Positions 1 through 8,870 of a DNA stretch of 64,000 nucleotides are shown here, in pieces. Every line of letters starts with the position of its first letter. The first letter of the stretch is position 1. The stretch lies in contig CAIXXM010000162.1 in NCBI GenBank assembly GCA_903923395.1, forward strand, positions 28,440 through 92,439. The letters are read 5' to 3'. The notes under the pieces are model-generated. The model searched no databases. It was not told the DNA's origin and was given only the letters and a program-made list of their open reading frames with translations. This stretch comes from an uncultured Acidobacteriia bacterium. Its GTDB lineage: Bacteria; Acidobacteriota; Terriglobia; Bryobacterales; Bryobacteraceae. A program made the translations under genes and the position numbers.

Positions 1-1
1 G

Positions 2-2014
2 CTCCCCGCGCAGGATGATTTCAAGATCTCGGTGTCCACACACCTGGTGATCGAAACCGTCACCGTCAAGGACAAAGACGGCAAACCCATTGAGGGACTT
101 ACTGCCAAGGACTTTGTACTCACGGAAGATGGCAAACCGCAGACCATCACCATCTGCGAATATCAAAAGCTCCGTGACGATGCGGCGGTTCCCACCACGG
201 AGCCGGTGGATCTCGCCAAGCTTCCCAGCCTGACCAAAACCTCCATCGCCCCGGAACGTCCCGGAGATATCCGTTACAAAGACCGCCGAATGATCGGCAT
301 GTATTTCGACATGACCTCCATGCCGCCCGCCGACCAGATCCGTGCTCTTACTGCGGCCCGTAAATTCCTGCGCACCCAGATGACCGGGCAGGATATGGTC
401 GCCATGATGAGCTTCAGCGGCGGCGGCGTGAAGATCCTGCAGGACTTCACCGATAACCGCACGCTGCTCGACGCAACCATTGAGAAACTGGCCGTCGGTG
501 AAGGCCAGGGCTTTGATGAGAACCCGGCCGACGCCAGCAGTTCTGACAGCGGCTCCGCTTTCGGGCAGGACGATGGCGAGTTCAATATCTTCAACACAGA
601 CCGGCAGTTGGCCGCCCTGCAAACCGCCGTGAAGATGCTCGGCACATTGAATGAGAAGAAGTCACTGGTGTATTTCGCAAGCGGCCTTCAGTTAAACGGC
701 TCAGACAACCAGGCGCAGTTACAGGCCACGGTCAATGCGGCCATCCGCGCGAACGTTTCGTTCTTCCCAATCGATGCCCGCGGCCTTACCGCTGGAGCGC
801 CCATGGGTGACGCCACGCATGGCTCCCCGGGCGGGATCGGCATGTATTCCGGCGCTTCCGCAGGCTTTGCCGCGTCTAACTTCCAGCGCTCCCAGGACAC
901 CCTCTACGCCCTGGGGGCAGACACCGGCGGGAAGGCACTGCTGGATTATAACGATCTCGGCAAAGGGATAGTGCAGGCACAGCAGGCAATCTCCAGTTAT
1001 TACATCCTGGGTTACTACACGACGAATCTCCTTTCTGACGGGAAATTCCGCAAGATCAAGATCACCATCCCCGGGCATCCCAACGCCACTGTCCAGTTCC
1101 GCCAGGGTTACTACGCCGACAAGGTCTTCAGCAAGTTCACCTCTTCTGACAAGGAACGCCAGTTGGAAGATGCACTTATGCTTGGCGACCCCATTACGGA
1201 GTTGACCATCGCAATGGAACTGAACTACTTCCAGCTTAACCGCGCCGAATACTTCGTTCCGCTCGTGGTCAAGATCCCCGGCAGCGAACTAGCCCGCGCC
1301 CGCAAAGGTGGAGCCGAACGCACGCTCATTGACTTCATCGGCGAAGTGAAAGACGAATACGGCCAAACCATCTCCAACGTGCGGGACAAAGTCAATATCA
1401 AGATCGGAGGCGAAACCGCTGCGGCACTGGCGACACACCCCTACGAATACGACACCGGCTTCACACTCTTGCCGGGCACTTACTCCATCAAGTTCCTGGC
1501 ACGCGATGACGAAACGGGCCGCATCGGCACTTACATGACCAAGTTCAAGGTGCCAAACCTCAACAAAGAAGAAAAACGCGTCCCGACCAGTTCCGTGGTG
1601 CTCAGTAGTCAGTTACTCGACATGCGGGACGCCATCTATACTGCGGGCAAAGAAAAGGCCACGACTGTCAACCCGCTGGTCCAGGATGGCCAGAAGTTGA
1701 TTCCCAGTGTGACCCGCGTCTTCCGCGCAAACCAGAACCTCTATATCTATCTGGAAGCCTATGAGCGCGCCGCCACAACCATGCAACCGCTGGTAGCCTA
1801 TGTCAGCTTCCTGCAGGGCCAGACCAAGGTCTTTGAAACGGCTCCCCTGCCGGTAACCGAAGGGCTGGACCCCAAGACCAAAGCAGTGCCGCTTCGCTTC
1901 AACGTACCCCTGGCAAAACTGGCACCGGGAAAGTATGAATGCCAAGTCACCGTCATTGACCCCGGCGCTTCCAAGACTTCTTTCTGGCGCTCAAATATCA
2001 TGGTGGTGAAGTAA
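2..2014 (+). CDS. VWFA-related acidobacterial domain protein (5' end outside window)
   Basis: The reading frame is open to the left edge. The first in-frame GTG at 32 lies inside the fold, after residues that read like the end of a signal peptide (LPAQDDFKIS), so the true start is off the window. The visible part begins with a short beta-rich segment (VKDKDGKPIEGLTAKDFVLTEDG) typical of the acidobacterial VWFA-related family. A von Willebrand A-like domain follows, with MYFDMTSM where a MIDAS DxSxS would be. The canonical serines are therefore not both kept, and metal binding is uncertain. The rest is probably beta-sandwich. I infer an exported or periplasmic protein of unknown partner. It ends 38 nt before the convergent DUF1552 gene. 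Family membership is fairly sure; function is unknown. Confidence 0.85.
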   Translation, partial: LPAQDDFKISVSTHLVIETVTVKDKDGKPIEGLTAKDFVLTEDGKPQTITICEYQKLRDDAAVPTTEPVDLAKLPSLTKTSIAPERPGDIRYKDRRMIGMYFDMTSMPPADQIRALTAARKFLRTQMTGQDMVAMMSFSGGGVKILQDFTDNRTLLDATIEKLAVGEGQGFDENPADASSSDSGSAFGQDDGEFNIFNTDRQLAALQTAVKMLGTLNEKKSLVYFASGLQLNGSDNQAQLQATVNAAIRANVSFFPIDARGLTAGAPMGDATHGSPGGIGMYSGASAGFAASNFQRSQDTLYALGADTGGKALLDYNDLGKGIVQAQQAISSYYILGYYTTNLLSDGKFRKIKITIPGHPNATVQFRQGYYADKVFSKFTSSDKERQLEDALMLGDPITELTIAMELNYFQLNRAEYFVPLVVKIPGSELARARKGGAERTLIDFIGEVKDEYGQTISNVRDKVNIKIGGETAAALATHPYEYDTGFTLLPGTYSIKFLARDDETGRIGTYMTKFKVPNLNKEEKRVPTSSVVLSSQLLDMRDAIYTAGKEKATTVNPLVQDGQKLIPSVTRVFRANQNLYIYLEAYERAATTMQPLVAYVSFLQGQTKVFETAPLPVTEGLDPKTKAVPLRFNVPLAKLAPGKYECQVTVIDPGASKTSFWRSNIMVVK

Positions 2015-2052
2015 AACCGGCGACACGCCGCGGCGTGGTTGCCACATGGAAC

Positions 2053-3381
2053 TTACAACCGTTCCAACCGGGTGTCAGCATCGCCGAACTGGTTCATCTT
2101 GACACCCATCCGGTCCATGATGCCGAGATACAAGCTGCACATTTTCCTCTTGTCATCGGACTCATTCAAGTAATTCAAAGTGCGTCCGGTCTCCAGGGTT
2201 CCGCCCAGACCTCCTGCCAGCACCACAGGCAGACGGCGGTTATCATGCTTGCGGCCGGCCCACATGTTCGAGAGGAACATCAGGCAGCTGTTATCGAGCA
2301 CGGTGCCGTCGCCTTCCTTCATCGAATCCAGCTTGGTGGCCAGATAAGTCAGCTGGCTCAGATGGAAGCTTGCAATCCGTTCGTAACCCGCTGACAAGTT
2401 ATCGTGTGAAGCGGCATGGTGACCGTCTTTTACGTTCAGGAACGGGTAATACATCGCCGACAGATCCCTGGCCAGCACGAGTGATGCGACGCGGGTCTTA
2501 TCCGTCTGGAAAGCGATCGCGATGATGTCACACATCAACTTCGCATGTTCCCGCTGATCTTCCGGCAGGCCGTTGGCAGGCCGGTCCATGGTAAGTGCCG
2601 GACGGTTCAAAGCCTTGGCCGCATCTTCCGCCGCTGACTTGCCCTTGCGCTGCCGGTCGACGCGCGTTTCCACTTCCCGCACGCTGGTCAAATACTCATC
2701 AAGCTTCTGCTTGTCCGTGGAGCTGATCTTCTTCGTTAGTGCCTGGGCGCGGTCCTTCACACGGTCTAGAATGCTGATATTCAGCTGGCTGCCGCGGTTC
2801 TCAAACAGCGTATCCCAGGCAAGGGAGGGGTAGACTTCCACGGGCACGGGGGAATCCGGGCTCTGCCACGAGATATGCGAACTGTAGGCCAGTGAGAAGT
2901 TGGATTCGTGATAGCCGGTCATGGGCTGCTCACAGCTCAACACCATGCTGGATTGCGGGGTGGCGTCACCGAGTGCATTGGCGATCTGCTGGTCCACGCT
3001 GATGCCGGAGTGGATGATGGCGCCCTTCGAGATCTTCGCGCCCGAGAGCAGACTGCCGGTTTGTGCCGGGTGAATGCCCTGCCCGGTCAGTGCCTTCACG
3101 AACAGTCCGTCGATGACGTTGATCTTTTGTTTGAGCGGTTCCAACTGGGCCAGCGTCTTGCCCAGCTTCATTGCCGCGCCCTGCCCCTCCGCCGTCCAGT
3201 GATCTTCATTGATCCCCGTGCCCATGAACAGCACGCCGAAGCGCTTCGGGAATGGCGCGGGAGTTTTGGTATCCGCAAACGCTGGCAGTGACTCCATCCA
3301 GGGCAGCGCCATGGCGACGCCAGCCCCGCGCAACACCGTGCGGCGGGAGATTCTTGATGCGGAACGGCTGGATTTATTCAC
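2053..3381 (-). CDS. DUF1552 domain protein with Tat signal
   Basis: The protein belongs to the DUF1552 family, which in Acidobacteriota, Planctomycetes and Verrucomicrobia usually sits next to DUF1592-type cytochromes. Its biochemical role is not established. The N-terminus has a twin-arginine motif (ISRRTVLRGAG) and a hydrophobic stretch ending near LPAFA, so it is probably Tat-exported. Fold hallmarks include GVLFMGTGINEDHW and a histidine-rich stretch KDGHHAASHDN near the C-terminal third, which could bind metal. I chose the GTG at 3381, which overlaps the last codons of the upstream gene (stop at 3374-3376). A longer in-frame ATG form starts at 3429 but would extend further into that gene. 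The overlap implies translational coupling with the cytochrome. Confidence 0.85.
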   Translation of the reverse strand: MNKSSRSASRISRRTVLRGAGVAMALPWMESLPAFADTKTPAPFPKRFGVLFMGTGINEDHWTAEGQGAAMKLGKTLAQLEPLKQKINVIDGLFVKALTGQGIHPAQTGSLLSGAKISKGAIIHSGISVDQQIANALGDATPQSSMVLSCEQPMTGYHESNFSLAYSSHISWQSPDSPVPVEVYPSLAWDTLFENRGSQLNISILDRVKDRAQALTKKISSTDKQKLDEYLTSVREVETRVDRQRKGKSAAEDAAKALNRPALTMDRPANGLPEDQREHAKLMCDIIAIAFQTDKTRVASLVLARDLSAMYYPFLNVKDGHHAASHDNLSAGYERIASFHLSQLTYLATKLDSMKEGDGTVLDNSCLMFLSNMWAGRKHDNRRLPVVLAGGLGGTLETGRTLNYLNESDDKRKMCSLYLGIMDRMGVKMNQFGDADTRLERL

Positions 3382-6300
3382 TCTTGCGGCCTTTCTCAAC
3401 GGGCTTAACTGCACTCTGCTGCCGGACATCCGGCGCGCGTTTGTTCACAAACTGGGGACTGGTCACGATCGAATCCACCAGCACGCTAATTTTATAACCA
3501 CTGGCCGCCAAACGCGAGTTGATCTTCGTGATGAGCGGTTCATCGGACAACTGGAGGGTCCGGTTCAGCGCGAAGGCCAGCAGCTTCCGCGTGAGTCCAT
3601 CGACGAACTCTGCCTGCTTCTTCTCCTGAATGAACTTCCGGACGCCTTCGAAGCCAATGCCTTCGGTCCCGCCGGGGAAGTTGGCTTTGGTATCCACGGG
3701 GCGGCCGGCCAGATCTTTTTCACGGGAATTTCCCACGGGTCCGTAGCCTTCAAAGGCCAGTCCGAACGAGTCGAACTTCGCATGACAACCGGCACAGGTC
3801 GGGTTTTCGCGGTGCTTTTCGAGCATCTGGCGCACCGGCAGATCCATCTTTGCTTCATCGTGTGGCAGTTCCGGCACCACGGGCGGAGGCGGCGGAATGG
3901 TTTCCCCCAACACACGGTGCACCACCCAGTAACCGCGCTTCACCGGGCTGGTCCGCAACCCAGGTGAGTTCTGCGTGAGAAACACTGCCATCGGCAGGAT
4001 GCCGCCGCGCGAGTATTTATCGGCGCCATCGATGCGAACCCAGTTCTCAAGCTTCGCCGGCACGCCCTTCGGCCACGGCATGCCGTAAAACTTGGCCAGA
4101 GGCGGATTGACCAGCGTGTAATTGCCGAAGACGAGATCCAGGACGGAGCCGTCGCGCTGCATGAGGTCCTGAATGTAGCGGAGCGGTTCTTCGAACATAG
4201 CCTCGCGCAGGTCATTGTTGAATTCGGGGAAGCGGTCGCGGTCCACGGAATTGATGTTCTGAAAGCGGCGGAAATCGAGCCAGTTGCCCGCGAACTCAGT
4301 AGCCAAGCCTTTGGCGCGGTCATCCTGCATCATCCGTTTGGTCTGCGCGGCGAGCACGTCTGGACGGTGAAGGTCTCCGGCTGCAGCATGCGCCAACAAC
4401 TCCTTATCCGGTATGCTGGACCAGAGAAAGTAACTCAGCCGGTTGGCGAGGGCATAACCTGTGAGCGGTTTGGCCACCGGTGCGGCGGATTTGGTGGAGG
4501 TCTGCGTCACCGTGGCCGGGGCGAGATCAAACCGGTAGCAGAAGTCCGGGGACATCAACACACTCATGATGGAGACGCGGATGGCATCTTCATGCGACAG
4601 TGCATCCTTGTCCTTAAGCTTCTGGTAATACGCCAGCAAGTCGTCCTTCTCAGCCTTGGTGAGCGGACGCCGGTAGGCCTTCGCCGCGAATTGCAACAGG
4701 GCTTCGAGGTGCTTTGGTTCGGCGGCGGCACGCACCTTTTCTTCATTGCGGAGCACGGCGTTCAGCTTGTCAAAGTGGACCTTGATGGCCTCCATCGCAA
4801 TGGGATTGTTGCCGGGCGCATCGGCCTTGGCCAGATACTGCTTCTTGAAATCCATCAGCACGGATTCATCCTGAATCCGCTTCCCCACGGGGCGGTTCGA
4901 GCCGGATTCACGGCCCTCGCCGCGCACCTCACCGCTCTGGTTGAAGTAGTACTGCGTATAGGTCCGCAGCGTGTAGTCGCCGATGAACTCAAACTCATCC
5001 CAAAGGCGGTTGAGTTGTTTGATGCCGGCGTCGTCGAGAATCAATTCCTGCAGAGGGGTGTCATCGCGCGTGTAGCCCATCACGTTGTGATAACCGGCGC
5101 TGAGCAGGCGGCCTTTATCCTGCGTGTCATCCGGGAAGAAGCGGCCGCGCTCACTGACGAAAAAGGCGTCCGGGAAGACATTGGCGAATTTGACGAATGA
5201 CTTCTCATAGGCCGCGCGTTCGGCTTTCGGCACGGCGAGATCGGGATTCGCGAGCTGGTTGCGCTTCATTACCTGGGCCCAGCGGATGCCGCCTTCTTCG
5301 CCGAGTCCGGCAAAGCGGCCCAGCACGGGGGGCGTCTCCGGGGGATCTTCCACGTTGCGCAAGGAGCCCGGGTCAAACTTCCGGCGGTTGGCCGCGTATT
5401 CCGCCAGCTTCCAGTTGAGCAGCGGCTGGGTGGCGGCGAACAGGCCTTTGACTTTCGGGGAGTAGAACTGCATGGCGGTGTCTTTGCGGATTTTCACGAC
5501 AAAGTTCCGCATGACTTCGCACTGCTTGCGGACGGCCTCGGGCTCTTCGCCGGCGGCCGGGGCGGGCAGCGATTCGAACATCCCGCGCAGCTTTGCAACC
5601 GGGCCGACGGGCTCCTGGTCCTGGAGAATACCCCAAACCATGGGCATGTATTTCGTGCTCAACTTCGCCTCGGCGGCCAGCGCGTTCAAAGTAGCATTGG
5701 ACTTCCCGAGTTCGGCTCGATGCACATATTTCCAGGCAGTTTCGAAGTAATCCGCGTAATCGGTCGGCTGGTTGAAGTAGAAATTGACAATGCGCTGGAT
5801 CGCGTACTTGTCGCGGTCAGTTTCCGAGAGCATCAGGTGGGGAGAGAAGTCAAAGCCATCCTGGGTGAGCACCATGTGATTTGCGACTTCGCGGGCGGCA
5901 TCGAGGTACTTCTTCAAAAGCGAGGGCGACATCTGTAGGGATTCGCCGGAGTTATCGAAGCCGGCCTGGTTGGCGGGGTCCACTGGAAACTCTTTTGCCG
6001 GCTGCATGTCGATGCCGGTGAGGTCGCGGATGGTGTAGTTGTATTCGGCATTGCTGAAGCGGCGGGCGAGGACGATGCCGGGGTCGCCGGCGGTCCGTTT
6101 GGCCTCTTCGCTGCGGACGGCCTTGATCCAGTCCACGACCTGCTGCCGGGCTTCGGCTGGCGGCGCGGGCATGGGCTTGGGAGGCATCTCGCCGAGGGTC
6201 ATGCGTTCGCTCATCTGGGCCCAGCGGCTGTGGTCTTTCACCACACCTTCAATGGAGGTGTAGGACTTGAGGTCGAGTTGCGCGGCGGCGTTCGCTCCGC

Positions 6301-6448
6301 TGTGACAGCCAACGCAATACTTCGTCAGAAACGGCTGCACTGTGGTGTGAAACTGCTTTTCAAGCGCCGGGCTGGCAGCTTGCAGTGCGGACGCAGCGCA
6401 CACCACAGGAATCAGTCGCATCACTACCCAAACGTAAACGTTATTCAT
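3374..6448 (-). CDS. DUF1592/DUF1588/DUF1585-type multidomain c-type cytochrome
   Basis: This is a large exported haem protein of the type with DUF1587, DUF1592, DUF1588, DUF1585 and DUF1595 modules. It has a signal peptide (hydrophobic to about residue 24), an N-terminal CVGCHSG haem-c motif about 20 residues later, and a second CxxCH (CAGCHAKFDSFGLAFEGYG) near the C-terminus, the typical DUF1588 signature. Such proteins are common in soil Acidobacteriota and Planctomycetes. A role in periplasmic redox or polymer breakdown is often suggested but unproven. The start is taken at the ATG at 6448. An ATG at 6421 gives a more usual signal peptide (MRLIPVVCAASALQA) and is equally likely. The downstream DUF1552 gene overlaps it, so the pair is one operon. 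Confidence 0.87.
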   Translation of the reverse strand: MNNVYVWVVMRLIPVVCAASALQAASPALEKQFHTTVQPFLTKYCVGCHSGANAAAQLDLKSYTSIEGVVKDHSRWAQMSERMTLGEMPPKPMPAPPAEARQQVVDWIKAVRSEEAKRTAGDPGIVLARRFSNAEYNYTIRDLTGIDMQPAKEFPVDPANQAGFDNSGESLQMSPSLLKKYLDAAREVANHMVLTQDGFDFSPHLMLSETDRDKYAIQRIVNFYFNQPTDYADYFETAWKYVHRAELGKSNATLNALAAEAKLSTKYMPMVWGILQDQEPVGPVAKLRGMFESLPAPAAGEEPEAVRKQCEVMRNFVVKIRKDTAMQFYSPKVKGLFAATQPLLNWKLAEYAANRRKFDPGSLRNVEDPPETPPVLGRFAGLGEEGGIRWAQVMKRNQLANPDLAVPKAERAAYEKSFVKFANVFPDAFFVSERGRFFPDDTQDKGRLLSAGYHNVMGYTRDDTPLQELILDDAGIKQLNRLWDEFEFIGDYTLRTYTQYYFNQSGEVRGEGRESGSNRPVGKRIQDESVLMDFKKQYLAKADAPGNNPIAMEAIKVHFDKLNAVLRNEEKVRAAAEPKHLEALLQFAAKAYRRPLTKAEKDDLLAYYQKLKDKDALSHEDAIRVSIMSVLMSPDFCYRFDLAPATVTQTSTKSAAPVAKPLTGYALANRLSYFLWSSIPDKELLAHAAAGDLHRPDVLAAQTKRMMQDDRAKGLATEFAGNWLDFRRFQNINSVDRDRFPEFNNDLREAMFEEPLRYIQDLMQRDGSVLDLVFGNYTLVNPPLAKFYGMPWPKGVPAKLENWVRIDGADKYSRGGILPMAVFLTQNSPGLRTSPVKRGYWVVHRVLGETIPPPPPVVPELPHDEAKMDLPVRQMLEKHRENPTCAGCHAKFDSFGLAFEGYGPVGNSREKDLAGRPVDTKANFPGGTEGIGFEGVRKFIQEKKQAEFVDGLTRKLLAFALNRTLQLSDEPLITKINSRLAASGYKISVLVDSIVTSPQFVNKRAPDVRQQSAVKPVEKGRKSE

Positions 6449-6615
6449 GAGGAGATTAGGACAATGATACAGGCTTTACATTTCCCAAACAACAACTTGA
6501 GGGGATTTGAGAGTTTGGGCGCAGGTGTGGTGGAGTTGGGGGAAGTGGGTTGATTTTCGGGGGTAGGCGGCCTGGAAACCGACGGAGTGCATAGCTTCCC
6601 CGCTGCCGCGCGCTA
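6449..6615. other. Intergenic gap, nothing recognised
   Basis: These 167 nt separate the cytochrome gene from the anti-sigma-like gene; both run leftward. I see no convincing terminator with a T-tract and no small gene. The upstream promoter of the cytochrome/DUF1552 operon may lie here. Confidence 0.3.
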
Positions 6616-7446
6616 CTAATTCAGAATTCGGACAGGTAGGGTCTCATGCCTGTCTTCGCGGGGCCAGGAATCGACACTGAAGTAATAGTCTCCCGGGCGG
6701 AGAATGTGACCGGGGACGGTGACCGTGATTTTCGAAGTAATGGCGGTTCCCAGACCGCTCCAAACGACTTCACCACCAACGCGAATCAGTGAGATCCGAT
6801 AGCGGGCGTCGTCAGCTGCGCCTGCGATCAGCAAGTCGAACAATACTTCCCGTTCGTTTGCCGGCAAGAAGATGGACTGTGATGAATCGCCCGACCTTGC
6901 ATTCTTCGGGACCAGCGCAAAAGCCGCTGGCGGCAGAGGATGAACGCTGGTACTCCGGGCGATCTGCTCCATCTGGGCGAGGCGCGCGGAGAGGGAAGTG
7001 AGCTCCGCATGACTCTTTTGGAGAAGTACAGCGACTACACCGAGCGCGGCCATCGACAAGATCGACAGGGCCGCAGCCACGGGCATGATCCAAAACGGGA
7101 CGCTCCGGCGCTTGGAACTCGCGGGTGTTGCTGTTCTTCTGGACGCCGCCTCCAGTGAAAGTGCATTCAGCGCAGCGCCGACTTGCAATTTTTTGCGAAG
7201 TACCGGAGAACTAAGCCATTTCGCTTCAAAAGTGGCGCGGTCTTGCGGCGTCAGGGCACCGGCGAAGTAATCACGGATCACTTCTTCTTCGCAGGGGGCC
7301 ACGAGTTCGAAAGCGGAGTCATCGCTGGCAAACAGCTCTTCGAGCCGCTCGACTTCAGGTTCCGGAAACCGGCCGACAAGCCAAGCGTAAATCCGTGAAT
7401 AAACGTCCATTTCGCCGCCGGGAGGCGCTGATTGCATCTCAGACAT
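6616..7446 (-). CDS. Putative membrane anti-sigma factor
   Basis: I infer an anti-sigma role from position and layout. The gene starts 21 nt after the stop of an ECF-like sigma gene. The N-terminal cytosolic part (about residues 1-105) is acidic and helical, with DYFAGALTPQDRATFEAKWL, resembling the helical anti-sigma region of many acidobacterial proteins, but it lacks a clear HxxxCxxC zinc motif. One membrane helix follows at about residues 118-140 (IMPVAAALSILSMAALGVV), then a periplasmic coiled stretch and a C-terminal beta domain (RISLIRVGGEVVWSGLG, ending DSWPREDRHETLPVRILN) that may be a sensor. The beta domain looks like those predicted for other acidobacterial sigma partners. The start ATG at 7446 has only a weak ribosome site. 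Family name unknown. Confidence 0.65.
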   Translation of the reverse strand: MSEMQSAPPGGEMDVYSRIYAWLVGRFPEPEVERLEELFASDDSAFELVAPCEEEVIRDYFAGALTPQDRATFEAKWLSSPVLRKKLQVGAALNALSLEAASRRTATPASSKRRSVPFWIMPVAAALSILSMAALGVVAVLLQKSHAELTSLSARLAQMEQIARSTSVHPLPPAAFALVPKNARSGDSSQSIFLPANEREVLFDLLIAGAADDARYRISLIRVGGEVVWSGLGTAITSKITVTVPGHILRPGDYYFSVDSWPREDRHETLPVRILN

Positions 7447-7467
7447 GGAATGGCTCAGGGGCGGATT

Positions 7468-7995
7468 TCATTTCTTCTTTTCATCAAGAAAGTCTGGATT
7501 TAATGACTTTCTCAGAGCCTTTATAATTCTGAAGGCGCGCATACGCACAGCATTCTCCGTTACACCGAGGGAAGATGCGAAAGCTTTGGCTCCGGATTCA
7601 TAGAATTCGAGGATGAACTTACGATCCGGGACCGGCAGCAGTTCCAGGCATTGTTTTGCAAGGATCATGAAAAACGGATCCGCGAAGTGAACTGCGGATT
7701 GAAACTCCTCCTCAAAAGATACGTGGTCACGACGCTCTTTCAATTCTTCCAGCGCCACCATGCGGGCCACGCCGAGGCAATAATATTCAACAGGAACGGT
7801 CAATGTGATGCCTTCCTTCAGCTTTGCAATTACCCGGACAAAGACCGTGGCGGCGGCGGCCTCTGGATCGGGACAACCCCTGTGGCAGCAAATACTGATC
7901 ACTTTTGTCCGGCAACTCAGGTACCGCCGCAGCGCCTCCGCGGGGTCTGGAGAAAAAGCAGCAAGAAGATCCGTCGGCCCACTGGTTGGGGCCAT
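7468..7995 (-). CDS. ECF-type sigma factor
   Basis: The product is about 175 aa with a degenerate region 2 (DPEAAAATVFVRVIAKLKEG) and a clear region 4 helix-turn-helix near the C-terminus (AKAFASSLGVTENAVRMRA). It should direct RNA polymerase to a small regulon and be held by the membrane protein encoded immediately downstream. The linker is long and carries several cysteines (ISICCHRGCP). That is unusual and could be redox or metal responsive, but this is only a guess. ATG at 7995 and GTG at 7998 are adjacent possible starts; the ATG is used here. The operon runs sigma then anti-sigma, which suggests autoregulation. Confidence 0.75.
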   Translation of the reverse strand: MAPTSGPTDLLAAFSPDPAEALRRYLSCRTKVISICCHRGCPDPEAAAATVFVRVIAKLKEGITLTVPVEYYCLGVARMVALEELKERRDHVSFEEEFQSAVHFADPFFMILAKQCLELLPVPDRKFILEFYESGAKAFASSLGVTENAVRMRAFRIIKALRKSLNPDFLDEKKK

Positions 7996-8397
7996 CACCG
8001 GGATGTGTACTCCGGATTGATAGGGATGGAGCCAACTTCAACAAAGAAGGCTGCCCGACAGAAGGGGATGGCCCAGGCAAAAAGAAGATCAACGGTTGAT
8101 GTCCCGGCTTGGTTCTCTTTGCTAACAGCGTTATTCACTCCTCGGCAGATAGCATTGCAGGTTTCCGGTGTAGTGAGATGAGCACATTCAACGATGCTCG
8201 CCCCAACCGGGGGTACGTAGCGGACGGGAAATACGATTGACACGGCAAGAACGCGGGATAGGATCAACGATCCTACAGGCAATGGAAAGCATGCGTTCGT
8301 CCGAACCATTGACCACTGATGATACCCCACACCAGGCTGTAATGAAGCTTTTCAATTGAACAGCAAAAGTAACGGAGCACCGGACGACATCCGAATG
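7996..8397. other. Intergenic stretch of about 400 nt, no gene supported
   Basis: The region lies between the sigma gene and the broken membrane gene. The only structure I see is a small inverted repeat, TAGGATC-aac-GATCCTA, at about 8259-8275, with no T-tract. Open frames here have no family resemblance and cross the sigma gene start. It probably holds the sigma operon promoter. Confidence 0.4.
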
Positions 8398-8754
8398 CTA
8401 TCTGCAATGGTCGAGCATCCACGGCATGAACACTTTTAAGTACAAGATGACGCAGACGGTGAAGAACGAGAGAGGACCGGCGAGCCCCCAGACCAAGGGG
8501 CGAGAGCCTTCGCGCCGGTGATCTGGCGCAACAACAATCCGCGACCGGCGGATATAACCAGTGACGGTACCCACGGCCATGCCAGAACTTATCCCAAAGA
8601 CGGCAGGAAAAATACCGGCACCGAATGGAACACCCAAGAACGTGGTAATCGCAGCGAACTTCAAACTCGAGCTCTAAAAGATAAAATAGCCAGCGAGCGC
8701 GATCTGAGGTTTGAATTTTGGACTGAACATGAACGCCATGACGATCAAAAACAT
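8398..8754 (-). pseudogene. Small membrane protein gene interrupted by an in-frame TAG
   Basis: The frame from ATG 8754 encodes a hydrophobic start (MFLIVMAFMFSPKFKPQIAL) and stops at a TAG (8674-8676). The same frame then continues for 92 codons (stop at 8398) with two more hydrophobic segments (ITTFLGVPFGAGIFPAVFGI and LAGPLSFFTVCVILYLKVF). A GGAG lies 12 nt before the ATG. Hydrophobicity on both sides of the stop, in one frame, suggests a three- or four-helix membrane protein of about 118 codons broken by a nonsense mutation. An alternative is a shorter real gene starting at TTG 8664 (88 aa). The family is not recognised. It lies 116 nt after the upstream gene on the same strand. Confidence 0.4.
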
Positions 8755-8870
8755 CAAGCTGGCTTCTCCGTTCACCTGGGCCGGGCCAACGAAGGTTTCC
8801 AGGGCTTGAGACCGGCCACGGTGATGCGACCCCACAAAGTCACCAAGTGGTGTCGGACAGCACGTGTGGC

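Noticed and set aside
7995..8330. A leftward open frame of about 111 aa upstream of the ECF-like sigma gene
   Set aside because: It runs into the sigma gene start, has no domain features and no good ribosome site.
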